64,000 nucleotides of DNA from Streptomyces sp. SJL17-4 (GCF_036826855.1 NZ_CP104578.1:1-64000); one strand, 5' to 3'. Shown: positions 35,358-43,921, counted from the first letter of the stretch. Translations and numbers: made by a program. The notes: generated by a model from the letters alone, not told the origin.

Positions 35358-36469
35358 CAGGCTACTACCGGCCTGCGTCCGCGAGCACGAACGAAAGGAC
35401 GAATAGCAGCAGTTGGTGCCATTGCGGGGTGAGTGGTGATCACCTCTCCTCGGCACCGCGCTGAAGACCGCCGAGCAGACCAGCAAGCGAGCAGGCCACG
35501 ACCAGGACCTTCCGCCCGAAGCCGGCAAGGCACATCCGGGGGCTGGACACCGTACTGGCCGGTCAAGGCCGGGAACTCCGGGTCACTGGCGCGCGCCCAG
35601 CGCAGCGCGGCAAGAGTGAGTTCCGCCCAGGCCCGGAATTACGGCAACGATGCCCGGCCATGGACGGGACGCCGGCCCCCTCGCGGATGGACCGACAACG
35701 GATGAAGGCAGATCCGCACGGGGGGCGAACCCGACGGCAGCCGGCAGCAGGCAGCAGGCACGGAAGGGTGCGCCGAAGACCGCGGCGGCACCGGCGGCGG
35801 AGCTACGGCCGGGGCGTATGGCTGAGCAGGCCAAGACAGCAGCGCCCGGCGGTCAGGGCTGCGACGGAACACAGCGGTGGCACGGGAAGCAGCGCCCGGT
35901 GCAACAGGGCTGGGATACGGCCGCGGAGCGGGAAGCAGCGCCGCGATACAACAGGGCTGGGATACGGCCGTGGGGCCGGAGCCCAGGGGCGTGACTGAGC
36001 ACCCCCGTAGGCGGACTTCGCCAACTGGGGCGCTCACCTCGCTGCCCAGCCAGTCGAGTCGGCAGTGCGGCACCGGGTCTCCACAAGATGGAAGCTGATA
36101 TAGCGGGCGAGGACCAACGGGCCCTGAAGGTCACCGGCCTCAAAGGTGATACGACGCAGAAGGCCGACTCCTTCAAGCACAACGCCCTCGCAGGCGAGGA
36201 CGCCACCACCCGCGAGGTCCTGCGCATGCTCGTGCTCCGCGCTCTACCCTCGCCGACGGCCACTCCCCGCCCGAGACTCGTCAGTACCTCGACGGCTCCG
36301 TACACCAGCCGGTCACCGTCCGACCTGCCGACCGTCTCTCTCCCGAAACGCCGCATTCGGTGCATGAATACCTGTGTTCGCGACCTGAGATTTTGACGAC
36401 CATCGCGTAGAGGGTTTTTGCCAGCGACACCCAGGGGAAATATTCGACGCACAAAGACTACGGGGACGT
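35358..36469. other. Gene-poor stretch with short repeats
   Basis: About 1.1 kb without a supported gene. It contains the 47-bp repeat pair listed separately. A plus-strand reading from 36088 (EADIAGEDQRALKVTGLKGD) looks almost protein-like but has no family and a poor continuation. Confidence 0.45.
35884..35970 (+). repeat. Two-copy tandem repeat of about 47 bp
   Basis: GGGAAGCAGCGCC occurs at 35884-35896 and 35930-35942, and a 22-base block beginning CAACAGGGCTGGGATACGG at 35902-35923 and 35949-35970. The unit is about 46-47 bases. No coding role is evident. Confidence 0.7.
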
Positions 36470-36643
36470 GCTAGTGTCTATCTCAGTTGCAGTTTTGGTA
36501 CCCAAAAACTTCGAGTACTCCCGTCGGCCGCATGCCGCTCGGAAGTGCTTTATATTTCCGGTATTTTCCGGGCAGGGCATCATCGCGGCGACACGGCGTC
36601 CGTACGGTACGGATGCCGGTGTACTGCCCCAAGGAGATACGAC
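36470..36643 (+). promoter_or_regulatory. Long leader of the cold-shock gene
   Basis: AT-rich for this genome (AGTTGCAGTTTTGGTACCC, GTGCTTTATATTTCCGG, then GGTATTTTCCGGGCAG), ending in AAGGAGATACGAC before the ATG. Streptomyces cold-shock genes carry long, well conserved leaders of this look, which in other bacteria act as RNA thermosensors. The promoter presumably lies at its upstream edge. Confidence 0.6.
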
Positions 36644-36847
36644 ATGGCTGCCGGCACCGTGAAGTGGTTCAACGCGGAAAAGGGTTTCGGCTTCATCGAG
36701 CAGGACGGTGGCGGCGCTGACGTGTTCGCCCACTTCTCGAACATCGCCGCCCAGGGTTTCCGCGAACTGCAGGAGGGCCAGAAGGTCACCTTCGACATCG
36801 CGCAGGGCCAGAAGGGCCCGACGGCCGAGAACATCGTCACCGTCTGA
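36644..36847 (+). CDS. Cold-shock protein
   Basis: 67 residues from the ATG at 36644 with AAGGAG 8 bases upstream. Single cold-shock domain with RNP1 KGFGFI (13-18) and RNP2 VFAHF (27-31). It is the first gene of a block that matches the order of S. coelicolor SCO5921 to SCO5918 as I recall it: cold-shock protein, DEAD-box helicase, then small proteins. A perfect 16-bp terminator follows 16 bases after the stop, so the helicase is probably expressed from its own leader or by antitermination. Confidence 0.95.
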   Translation: MAAGTVKWFNAEKGFGFIEQDGGGADVFAHFSNIAAQGFRELQEGQKVTFDIAQGQKGPTAENIVTV

Positions 36848-36863
36848 CGCTGACGCGCATCTT

Positions 36864-36905
36864 GCAGCTGGGGCCCGCATCCCTCGGGGTGCGGGCCCCA
36901 GCTGC
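36864..36905 (+). terminator. Terminator after the cold-shock gene
   Basis: GCAGCTGGGGCCCGCA at 36864-36879 and its exact complement at 36890-36905, with a 10-base loop. It is among the strongest hairpins in the window. Confidence 0.85.
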
Positions 36906-37159
36906 ATCTATTTCCGCGCAGTGATTTCTCCTGCCGGAACACCACCTCAAGGTACGCAGCCCCCACTTCGGAGCCGCACCCCTCGATGCCCCGGATTCAC
37001 TTCCGCGCACATTTACTTTCCGCCTGCGTCGCCACGAATTTTCCGTGCGCCACGTTCGCTTTCGCTTCTCGAATTCCATTCGGTCCGTACCTGTGATTCC
37101 GCATGCCGCTCTTACGCTGCGGAACTCCTCGATACGTGCCGTATCAAGGAAGGTTCTCT

Positions 37160-38680
37160 ATGAACCCCACACGTACGAACAGCCGCTCTTCCCGAACCCG
37201 CCGCACCAGCGCTCCCGCTTTCGGCTCAGCCGCCGGTTCGACCCGGGGCAGCCGCTTCGGTGCGTCGTCCGCCCCGAGCCGTTCGGGTGCTCCCCGCCGC
37301 TCGGGAGGTCAGGGCCGGCGGCCCACCCCGGTGCAGGGGGAGTTCGCCCTGCCGAAAACGATCACTCCGGCGCTGCCCGCCGTCGAGGCGTTCGCCGATC
37401 TCGACATGCCGAGGACCCTGCTGGCCGCGCTCACCGCGCAGGGCGTGTCCGTCCCGTTCCCGATCCAGGGCGCGACGCTGCCGAACTCGCTGGCGGGCCG
37501 TGACGTCCTGGGCCGCGGCCGGACCGGCTCGGGCAAGACCCTCGCCTTCGGCCTGGCACTCCTCGCTCGCACCGCCGGACAGCTCGCCGAGCCCCGCCAG
37601 CCGCTCGCTCTGGTCCTGGTCCCCACCCGGGAACTCGCGCAGCAGGTCACCGACGCGCTCACGCCGTACGCCCGCGCCGTCAAGCTGCGCCTGGCCACCG
37701 TCGTCGGCGGCATGCCGATCGGCCGTCAGGCGAACGCGCTGCGGAGCGGCGTCGAGGTCGTCGTGGCGACCCCCGGCCGCCTCAAGGACCTGATCGACCG
37801 CGGCGACTGCCGACTGAGCCAGGTCGCGATCACCGTCCTGGACGAGGCCGACCAGATGGCCGACATGGGATTCATGCCGCAGGTCACCGCGCTCCTGAAC
37901 CAGGTACGCCCCGAGGGCCAGCGCATGCTGTTCTCCGCGACCCTGGACCGCAACGTCGACCTCCTGGTCCGCCGCTACCTCACCGACCCCGTCGTCCACT
38001 CGGTGGACCCCTCCCAGGGCGCGGTCACCACGATGGAGCACCACGTCCTGCACGTGCACGGCGCCGACAAGCAGCGGCTGACGACGGAGATCGCCGCGCG
38101 CGACGGCCGGGTGATCATGTTCCTGGACACCAAGCACGCCGTGGACCGCCTCACCCAGGACCTCCTCAACTCCGGGGTACGGGCGGCGGCTCTGCACGGG
38201 GGGAAGACGCAGCCGCAGCGCACCCGCACCCTGGCGCAGTTCAAAACCGGGCACGTCACGGTTCTGGTCGCCACGAACGTGGCGGCGCGCGGGATCCACG
38301 TCGACAACCTCGACCTCGTGGTCAACGTGGACCCGCCGACCGATCACAAGGACTATCTCCACCGCGGCGGCCGGACCGCGCGGGCCGGCGAGTCCGGCAG
38401 CGTCGTCACCCTCGTCACGCCCCAGCAGCGCCGTGGCATGAACCGTCTCATGCAGGACGCCGGCATCGTGCCCGAGACCACCCAGGTCCGCTCCGGCGAG
38501 GAGGCGCTGACCCGGATCACCGGCGCCCAAGTCCCCTCCGGCATCCCGGTCACCATCACGGCACCGGCGCCCGAGCGCCCCAAGCGCAGCACATCCTCCT
38601 CCCGCGGCCGCCGCGGCACCGCCTCGGCCGCCCGGCGCGCCGGCGCCCGCCGGCCCGCCTTCGCCGCGGCGGCGGCCTGA
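37160..38680 (+). CDS. DEAD-box RNA helicase
   Basis: 506 residues from the ATG at 37160, preceded by AAGGAAGG. A basic Arg/Ser-rich N-terminal tail (1-60) precedes the helicase core: Q motif FPIQGATLP (100-108), motif I GRTGSGKT (120-127), Ia PTRELA (155-160), motif II DEAD (228-231), motif III SAT (259-261) and motif VI HRGGRTARAG (401-410). The C-terminal 45 residues are again Arg/Ala/Ser-rich, typical of RNA-binding tails. It unwinds RNA using ATP and, with the cold-shock protein gene just upstream, probably helps translation and RNA decay at low temperature. The 250-base leader between the two genes is comparatively AT-rich. Confidence 0.95.
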   Translation: MNPTRTNSRSSRTRRTSAPAFGSAAGSTRGSRFGASSAPSRSGAPRRSGGQGRRPTPVQGEFALPKTITPALPAVEAFADLDMPRTLLAALTAQGVSVPFPIQGATLPNSLAGRDVLGRGRTGSGKTLAFGLALLARTAGQLAEPRQPLALVLVPTRELAQQVTDALTPYARAVKLRLATVVGGMPIGRQANALRSGVEVVVATPGRLKDLIDRGDCRLSQVAITVLDEADQMADMGFMPQVTALLNQVRPEGQRMLFSATLDRNVDLLVRRYLTDPVVHSVDPSQGAVTTMEHHVLHVHGADKQRLTTEIAARDGRVIMFLDTKHAVDRLTQDLLNSGVRAAALHGGKTQPQRTRTLAQFKTGHVTVLVATNVAARGIHVDNLDLVVNVDPPTDHKDYLHRGGRTARAGESGSVVTLVTPQQRRGMNRLMQDAGIVPETTQVRSGEEALTRITGAQVPSGIPVTITAPAPERPKRSTSSSRGRRGTASAARRAGARRPAFAAAAA

Positions 38681-38726
38681 GAACCACGTGCGCCGAAAAC
38701 TCGCCCATCTACGCAGGAGGCATATT

Positions 38727-39131
38727 GTGACGCTGGTCCGGATGCAGCCCAGCTCGGTGAACACCAGGTCTGGGCCCCAGACGGTCAACGACGTCATGGA
38801 GGTGGCCGGACCACAGGTCTGCGATGACATGACGGTCGAAGTGGCCCTGGCCGTGATGACCAGTGCGCGCACCGGGCATCTCCTCGTCTGCGACGAGGAC
38901 GGCCTGTGCACCGGGTTGGTCACCCGGGCCCAGCTCACCGCCGTCCGCGACAGCGCCGCCTACAACGACCAGATCCGGTTGCGCGCCGTACCCGGCGACC
39001 GCGGGCTGTTCACCTCGCCCCTGACCACGACGGCCGAAGCCGAACACGCGATGCGCCACCGCCGGCTCGACGTGCTGCCCGTCATCGACGAACAAGGCAG
39101 CGCCCTGGGCGTCCTCGCCCTGGCCCTCTGA
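38727..39131 (+). CDS. CBS-domain protein
   Basis: 134 residues from the GTG at 38727, which follows AGGAGG at 6 bases; an internal ATG at 38742 is an alternative. Two CBS motifs are visible: VNDVMEVAGPQVCDDMTVEV...HLLVCDEDGLCTGLVTRAQL, and LTTTAEAEHAMRHRRLDVLP followed by VIDEQGSALGVLAL. A CBS pair binds adenine nucleotides and senses energy charge. It begins 46 bases after the helicase stop and is probably in the same transcript. Confidence 0.88.
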   Translation: MTLVRMQPSSVNTRSGPQTVNDVMEVAGPQVCDDMTVEVALAVMTSARTGHLLVCDEDGLCTGLVTRAQLTAVRDSAAYNDQIRLRAVPGDRGLFTSPLTTTAEAEHAMRHRRLDVLPVIDEQGSALGVLALAL

Positions 39132-39182
39132 ACTGCCTCACCACGGCAGAACCTTCCCTCCTTCTTCTTCCTGTGAGGCATC

Positions 39183-39491
39183 ATGCGCTGTGTCATCGCC
39201 CGCTTCCCCTTCGACCTCACCAAGAGCGGCGTCCTGCAGTCCATGCAGGGTGTCAAGCCCGAGCCGGCTGGCGGCGAGTCCGTGATCATCGGCCGCCGCA
39301 CCTACCCCGCCAAGCAGGTCGGCCAGGTCATCACCCGTCAGGACCGCCGCGACTTCAGCGCCGGTGAAGTCCTCCGCGCCATGGCCAAGCTCGGCTTCAC
39401 CTGCCGCAGCCTCCCCCAGAACACCGCGCCCGCCCGCGGCCTCGACCCCCTTCAGCATGCTTCCGCGGTGCTCGGCTCCCCGGCCGTCTGA
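39183..39491 (+). CDS. SCO5918-like small protein
   Basis: 102 residues: MRCVIARFPFDLTKSGVLQS, then SVIIGRRTYPAKQVGQVITR and QDRRDFSAGEVLRAMAKLGF. I recognise it as the SCO5918 family, a small conserved Streptomyces protein that follows the cold-shock/helicase block. Function unknown. The ATG at 39183 has only a weak purine stretch upstream. A large terminator follows, closing the rightward block. Confidence 0.85.
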   Translation: MRCVIARFPFDLTKSGVLQSMQGVKPEPAGGESVIIGRRTYPAKQVGQVITRQDRRDFSAGEVLRAMAKLGFTCRSLPQNTAPARGLDPLQHASAVLGSPAV

Positions 39492-39522
39492 CCGGGGATC
39501 AGCGGGCGCCGGCACCGGCTTG

Positions 39523-39572
39523 ACGGGGGAGGGGCCTGACCGGCGCGTGCGCCGGTCAGGCCCCTCCCCCGT
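39523..39572. terminator. 24-bp perfect inverted repeat, strong terminator
   Basis: Two exact 24-base arms at 39523-39546 and 39549-39572 (ends ACGGGGGAGGGG and CCCCTCCCCCGT) with only GT between them, so the real loop uses the innermost bases. It ends the SCO5918-like transcript and could also stop leftward transcription. Confidence 0.85.
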
Positions 39573-39827
39573 GGCATGGGGTTTCAGGCATGGTTCGGGG
39601 GTCGAACGCCGGGCTCTCTTGCCAGGTGGAGCTGGCGCAAGGTGCGGTCTGCGTCCTGCCCGAGATGTTCGGAAGAAGCCAGACGCTGCCACAGCGGGTC
39701 AGGACGGCAGGGCACGGTGGCGCCCCCGACCAGCCCATTCCTCGGCGTGGGCGTCGGACAGATTGAGCCGGCGCTCCAGGAACAGCGCTCGCCAGATCCT
39801 GGCATACGGTTCGGACGCGGCGGGGGG

Positions 39828-40187
39828 TCAGTGATCGGTGTAGCTGAAGTCGCCCATGGTCCAGGCGCTGACGTCCGCGATCGAGACGCGGTACATCCCG
39901 CCCGTCTCCGGGATCCCGACCGTGCCCTGAAGGATCCGCGCCATGTGGAAGTGTAGATACGCGGGCGGCCCGTCCCTCCGGGTCGGTGCGGTGAAGACGG
40001 CGGAGAACTCTCCCAGGCGGTCAGAGTCCGCCAGGACCTCCGAGACCCGCTGCCTCCACACCGCTTCGGGCGCCAGCCGGCCGGTGATGACCGCGCCACC
40101 GGTGACCACCGTCAGGGACATCTGATTGCTCTGCCCGGACTCCACCAGCGTGGCAACGTCAACGAGCAGCTCGTCAAGCTTCGACAT
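39828..40187 (-). CDS. Hypothetical protein, possibly GvpU-like
   Basis: 119 residues, soluble: LDELLVDVATLVESGQSNQM, SLTVVTGGAVITGRLAPEAV, AYLHFHMARILQGTVGIPET. The pattern of a short helix, then a hydrophobic strand LTVVTGGAVITG and a late strand pair recalls the gas vesicle accessory protein GvpU, but no gas vesicle structural gene (gvpA) is nearby, so I hold this weakly. It is the last gene of a leftward set with two DUF2267 proteins and Hsp18, separated from them by about 180 bases. Confidence 0.7.
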   Translation of the reverse strand: MSKLDELLVDVATLVESGQSNQMSLTVVTGGAVITGRLAPEAVWRQRVSEVLADSDRLGEFSAVFTAPTRRDGPPAYLHFHMARILQGTVGIPETGGMYRVSIADVSAWTMGDFSYTDH

Positions 40188-40371
40188 GAGAGCCGATCCT
40201 ATTCACGGGTCGTCCCGTCCCCTCAACTGGTCGTGCCACCGGGCGAGAAGGGCCGTCACCGCCTGGCCACCAGAAGTACACCGCGTGAGCGAAGTCGCTC
40301 TGGCGAGTGTGTTGATCATGGGCCAGCCGGAATCTGCGTCGCTGCTGTCGCGGTCCGAGGCGCATGGGGGG

Positions 40372-40842
40372 TCAGAAGGGGGTGGTCCTGCGCCGGGGCT
40401 GGTGGAGTTCGGCTCTGCCGAAGAGGAGGGCGTAGCCGGAGGGGAGCTGGTTGATGATGCGGTCGAGGAGTTCGGGTCCGGCGAGCTGGGATACGGCGGC
40501 GAGGACGGCGCCGACGTTCCAGCGGGTGGTGGCGGGTGTGCTGCCGGTGCGCTGGGCGAGGTCCTTGACGAACTCCCACCCGGTGAGGGGTGTGACGGCG
40601 GGGACCTGGGCGGTGAGGACGAGGGCGGCCTCGACGGGGAGGCGGGCGGCGAGGTCGACGCGTTCGTCGCCGACGAGCTGTCGTCCCAGCGCGGTAAGGA
40701 CGTGGTGGACGGCTTCGTCGGCGCGTTCGAGGGTCGGGTAGGCGCCCTCGTAGCGCACGCGCTCGAGCATCTGGGAGTAGGGCGCCGCGCTGGTGATGCT
40801 CCCGTGGGCGGGGGCTGTCGTGGTCTCGGTCTGAAGAGTCAT
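40372..40842 (-). CDS. DUF2267 protein
   Basis: 156 residues matching DUF2267: YSQMLERVRYEGAYPTLERA, DEAVHHVLTALGRQLVGDER, DLAARLPVEAALVLTAQ and a tail DRIINQLPSGYALLFGRAEL. DUF2267 proteins are helical, of unknown biochemical role, and commonly found in stress-induced clusters with Hsp20, CBS and universal stress proteins, which is the context here. A second DUF2267 gene lies just upstream. The ATG at 40842 lacks a good ribosome binding site; a hairpin (40870-40889) sits in the gap. Confidence 0.85.
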   Translation of the reverse strand: MTLQTETTTAPAHGSITSAAPYSQMLERVRYEGAYPTLERADEAVHHVLTALGRQLVGDERVDLAARLPVEAALVLTAQVPAVTPLTGWEFVKDLAQRTGSTPATTRWNVGAVLAAVSQLAGPELLDRIINQLPSGYALLFGRAELHQPRRRTTPF

Positions 40843-40869
40843 GCCGGTGGAGATCGCCGTTCTCTTCGG

Positions 40870-40889
40870 GCCCGGTCCGTGGACCGGGC
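40870..40889. promoter_or_regulatory. Intergenic hairpin between the two DUF2267 genes
   Basis: GCCCGGTCC and its complement around a GT centre (effective 4-base loop), 27 bases before the second DUF2267 start. It may be an RNA-processing or attenuation element within the transcript. Confidence 0.5.
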
Positions 40890-40917
40890 GGGGCGAACAC
40901 GTTTCAGGGGTGCCGGC

Positions 40918-41316
40918 TCACCGGGGGTGGTGCGGCCGGCCGAAGAGGAGGTCGTAGCCGGGTGGGAGCTGCAGGAGTATCCGGGCGGTCAGTTCCTCGC
41001 CGGCCGCGTCGGCGGCGACGCTGAGGACGGCGCTGACGTCCCAGGCCGCGGTCCGCTCGGTGGCTCCCTCGATCCAGGCAGCCGTCGCACGTACGAAGCG
41101 TTCCGGTGAGAGAGGCTCGGTGGCCTGGAGCGGGTTGAGGAGCACCAGGGCGAAGGTCTCCGGCAGGCGGGCGGCGAGTGCGGCCCGCACGTCACCGACC
41201 AGATGGGCGCCGAGCAGCGCCAGCACGGTGCGGGCGGCGCGTTCGGCCTCCTGCGGCGAGTTGTAGTCGCCGCGCTCCTGGACCTCGTCGAGGAACGTCT
41301 GCCATCGCAGTCTCAT
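40918..41316 (-). CDS. DUF2267 protein
   Basis: 132 residues from the ATG at 41316, preceded by AAGGGGGTCGTG; an upstream in-frame TTG at 41334 is less likely. It reads WQTFLDEVQERGDYNSPQEA, ERAARTVLALLGAHLVGDVR, AALAARLPETFALVLL and ends LQLPPGYDLLFGRPHHPR. It is a paralogue of 40372-40842 (both end with LP.GY.LLFGR). Located between Hsp18 and the second DUF2267 gene; a terminator-like hairpin upstream suggests partial uncoupling from Hsp18. Confidence 0.85.
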   Translation of the reverse strand: MRLRWQTFLDEVQERGDYNSPQEAERAARTVLALLGAHLVGDVRAALAARLPETFALVLLNPLQATEPLSPERFVRATAAWIEGATERTAAWDVSAVLSVAADAAGEELTARILLQLPPGYDLLFGRPHHPR

Positions 41317-41343
41317 CACGACCCCCTTGCACACGTGGATGCG

Positions 41344-41390
41344 GGGAGCGGAGGACGGAGGCGGTGGAGAGGCTTCCGCCCTCCGCTCCC
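41344..41390 (-). terminator. Terminator after hsp18
   Basis: GGGAGCGGAGG at 41344-41354 and its exact complement at 41380-41390, with further inner pairing (CGGA with TCCG). It lies 16 bases past the hsp18 stop and ahead of the DUF2267 start at 41316. Confidence 0.65.
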
Positions 41391-41405
41391 GGTCTTTACC
41401 GCGGT

Positions 41406-41840
41406 TCAGCCGCTGATCTGCTTGCGGTCGTCGCCCCGGCCGATGGTGATCTTGCGGGGCTTGGCGCGCTCGGCGATCGGGATGCGCAGCGTGAGCACGC
41501 CCGCCTCGTAGTCGGCCGTGATCTTCTCGGTGTCGAGGGTGTCGGCCAGCATCAGCTGCCGGAAGAAGACGCCGAGGGGCCGCTCGGACAGCTCCATCTG
41601 CACGTCGTCGGCCTTCGCGACGGGGCGGCGCTCGGCCTTGACCGTCAGCATGTTCCGCTCGACGTCGATGTCGATCGCGTCCAGCGCGACACCGGGCAGG
41701 TCGAGGGCGATGACGTAGACGTCACCCTCACGGTAGGCGTCCATGGGAACCGCGGAAGGCCGTGACCAGGTGCCGGTCGTCCCCAGCATCTGCTGGGCAA
41801 GACGGTCGAGCTCGCGGAACGGGTCGGTGCGCATCAACAT
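41406..41840 (-). CDS. hsp18: Small heat-shock protein Hsp18/Hsp20
   Basis: 144 residues, alpha-crystallin domain from about 32 to 140: PMDAYREGDVYVIALDLPGV, NMLTVKAERR and the signature YEAGVLTLRIPIAERAKPRK. These proteins form oligomers that hold unfolded proteins under heat stress. ATG at 41840; a second in-frame ATG two codons later is possible. It diverges from rheA at 41973, and the gap contains two TGTCATC-N5-GATGACA-type operators, exactly the arrangement described for RheA control of hsp18 in S. albus. Confidence 0.95.
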   Translation of the reverse strand: MLMRTDPFRELDRLAQQMLGTTGTWSRPSAVPMDAYREGDVYVIALDLPGVALDAIDIDVERNMLTVKAERRPVAKADDVQMELSERPLGVFFRQLMLADTLDTEKITADYEAGVLTLRIPIAERAKPRKITIGRGDDRKQISG

Positions 41841-41906
41841 CGCGAAACACCTCCAGTGGGATCAGGCAGTGACTGCCAATGCGCTTCATCTGCCTCCGTT
41901 GTAGCA

Positions 41907-41925
41907 TGTCATCGAAACGACGACA
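41907..41925. promoter_or_regulatory. RheA-like operator 1
   Basis: TGTCATC-GAAAC-GACGACA, one mismatch from the reported RheA site TGTCATC-N5-GATGACA. It is 67-85 bases upstream of the hsp18 start, between hsp18 and rheA. Confidence 0.75.
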
Positions 41926-41932
41926 AGCCGAC

Positions 41933-41951
41933 TGTCAACGGATGGATGACA
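41933..41951. promoter_or_regulatory. RheA-like operator 2
   Basis: TGTCAAC-GGATG-GATGACA, again one mismatch from the reported RheA operator. Its centre lies 26 bases (about two and a half helical turns) from operator 1, and its right edge is 21 bases before the rheA start, so it can repress rheA directly. Confidence 0.75.
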
Positions 41952-41972
41952 TGATGAAGAGGACGTGATCCT

Positions 41973-42614
41973 GTGACAGGAGCCGACCAGCCGGTCACTT
42001 TTCCTGCGGCGCTCGTCGCCCTGGCCGCGATCGACGATGCGGTACGGGCAGCCCGGTCCGCGACCGCCACCGACCCGACACCCCACGGCTCCTCGGAGGA
42101 AGCGCTCGCCGCCCTCCTCCTCCTCCGTGAGCTGCGCGAACAGCTCGCCGCGTGGGAACCCGGATTCATCGAGGCGGCCCGGGACGCCGGCGCCAGCTGG
42201 GCCGACCTCGCCCACCCCCTCGGCGTCACCAGCCGCCAGGCCGCCGAACGCCGCTACCTCCGCGTACGCCCCGGCAACCCCGGCACCACCGGAGAACAAC
42301 GCGTCCAGACGATCCGCGACCGCCGAGCCGCCGAGCGCACCGTCACGGCCTGGGCCCGATCACATGCCGCCGACCTGCGCCAACTCGCCGGACAGATCAC
42401 CGCCCTCGACACCCTGCCCCCGAACGCGCGGGCCGACCTCGCCGCGGCCCTCGCGGACAGCGACCCCACCCTGCTCCTCGAACCACTCGCACGCACCCAC
42501 ACCCACCTCACCCGCCATCCCGACCTGGCCACGCGCGTCGGCAACCTGACCCGCCACACCGAAGACCTCCGCGACGAAAGCGACCGACGCCGCTCCCACC
42601 CACCACACCCCTGA
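41973..42614 (+). CDS. rheA: RheA-type HSP18 transcriptional regulator
   Basis: 213 residues from the GTG at 41973 (AAGAGGAC upstream). It reads ALVALAAIDDAVRAARSATA, LLLLRELREQLAAWEPGFIE, AARDAGASWADLAHPLGVTS and RQAAERRYLRVRPG; the last two pieces contain the helix-turn-helix. This is the family annotated as HSP18 transcriptional regulator in Streptomyces; RheA itself is a temperature sensor that lets go of DNA on heating. Divergent from hsp18 with two operator-like sites between, so autoregulation is expected. The last 60 residues form a charged helical tail. Confidence 0.88.
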   Translation: MTGADQPVTFPAALVALAAIDDAVRAARSATATDPTPHGSSEEALAALLLLRELREQLAAWEPGFIEAARDAGASWADLAHPLGVTSRQAAERRYLRVRPGNPGTTGEQRVQTIRDRRAAERTVTAWARSHAADLRQLAGQITALDTLPPNARADLAAALADSDPTLLLEPLARTHTHLTRHPDLATRVGNLTRHTEDLRDESDRRRSHPPHP

Positions 42615-43483
42615 CCCGGCGTAGGGCCGGCCCCCGGAACGTGCCTCAACCGAGTCATGGACCCGGTTGCCCTGCCGGGACAGTGCACGACTCGAGATCG
42701 CTTGGTCAGATTGCGCTGCGGGGAGGAACGCCACGCCGACGCTGTTGCCCAGTGCTGTGACGCAGGCAAGCGCTGAGGGGACGGAACTGCTGGATGAAGG
42801 ACGGCCGCGCGCATCCGGCGGCGGTACTCGACCACCCCGTGCTAGCCGCGCCGGTTCGGGCCACGCGTTGGATCCGTTCCGCGAGGGCAAGGGCCGGCAG
42901 CGGCTCCAGGGCAACATCCTCACATCCCGGAGGCGTCCAGCACGGGCGGGAACTCCCTCGCCGGGGGCCTGGGAGAGTGACAGGTCGCCCAGCAGTCCCT
43001 CCATCGGGCTGCCGCCCGCGTTGAAGTAGGCGGTGAACCAGCCGTGCGTCGCTTCCGAAGCCTGAGGGACGACCATCCGGTCGCCTCTGGCGATCACGGG
43101 CGTCACCGGCGGGTTGGTGTCGCCCATCGCCTCGACCATTCGTACCCCCCACTCCCCCACCAGCACGACAAGCCGCGCCCTGCCCCGGCCTGGCGGCGCT
43201 GGGGCAGCTTGCGTGCGCTGTCGACCATGCCGGCCACGACCGCGTCCAGACGCCGGTAGGTGAACGGGTCCGGGGCGGACGTGCTGCTCGCGGCCCATCT
43301 GGCGCGCGACCTCCACCTCCCGGGCATGCCCACCACCACCGCTCCGAGAACTCGTCCCGCATGGACGTAAGCGAAGCGCCAACGTGGCGTTAGAGGAGAG
43401 GCCGAGGATATTGACACACCGGGGACGCCGGGGCGTTGGCTCACCCTCGTCCCCGGCACGATCACGCCACTATGCAAAGGAAC
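42615..43483. other. Gene-poor stretch with protein debris
   Basis: About 870 bases. Minus-strand fragments such as FAYVHAGRVLGAVVVGMPG, FTYRRLDAVVAGMVDSARKL and ATHGWFTAYFNAGGSPMEGL are protein-like but lie in different frames and do not form one recognisable family; the first recalls the C-terminal domain of FAD-dependent ferredoxin reductases. I treat the region as decayed coding DNA. Confidence 0.4.
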
Positions 43484-43921
43484 ATGGATATGCGCAGACT
43501 CAAGAGTGCCCTCGCGGCAGTTGCGGCCCTGGCCGCCTTCGCCGGGGTTGGTGTCGCGGCGACGCCGGCGCAGGCGGCGACCTACTGCACGAACAAGAGC
43601 CAGAAGTTCTTCTGCGAGTACGGCATCTCGACCACGACGTTCCCTGACGGGACGAAGGAAGAGTTCGTCGTCGGCGCCGATCATGCGGTGTGGACGAACT
43701 GGACCTACACCGACGGCTCCTGGAACGGCTGGGTATCCATGGGCGGGTGGGTGAAGAGCGGGATCGACATCGACTATCTGCGGGACAGCCCCTACAACTT
43801 CACCATCGCTGCCATCGGCAGCGACGACAACTACTGGTTCCGGGAGCGCTACACCAACGGCTCCTGGAGCAATTGGCAGGTGAGCTGCAACGTCAACCCG
43901 AACGGTCCGGGCTGCCCGTGA
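43484..43921 (+). CDS. Secreted protein with tectonin/PLL-like blades
   Basis: 145 residues from the ATG at 43484, which follows AAAGGA; ATGs at 43472 and 43490 are alternatives. Residues 1-32 are a signal peptide (RRLKSALAAVAALAAFAGVG...PAQA). The mature part has two Trp/Gly/Asn-rich strands (AVWTNWTYTDGSWNGWVSMG and DDNYWFRERYTNGSWSNWQ) of the kind that form blades in tectonin or PLL-like sugar-binding propellers, and four cysteines (YCTNK, FFCEY, VSCNV, GCP). With only about two blades it must be a fragment-sized lectin or assemble as an oligomer. Binding target unknown. Confidence 0.75.
   Translation: MDMRRLKSALAAVAALAAFAGVGVAATPAQAATYCTNKSQKFFCEYGISTTTFPDGTKEEFVVGADHAVWTNWTYTDGSWNGWVSMGGWVKSGIDIDYLRDSPYNFTIAAIGSDDNYWFRERYTNGSWSNWQVSCNVNPNGPGCP

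Noticed and set aside
35433..35705. Short plus-strand frame after the DUF6338-type gene
   Set aside because: Low-complexity Arg/Ser/Pro sequence with no homologous look.
39828..40187. Gas vesicle cluster membership for the GvpU-like gene
   Set aside because: No gvpA or other gvp gene in the window; similarity is only a strand pattern.
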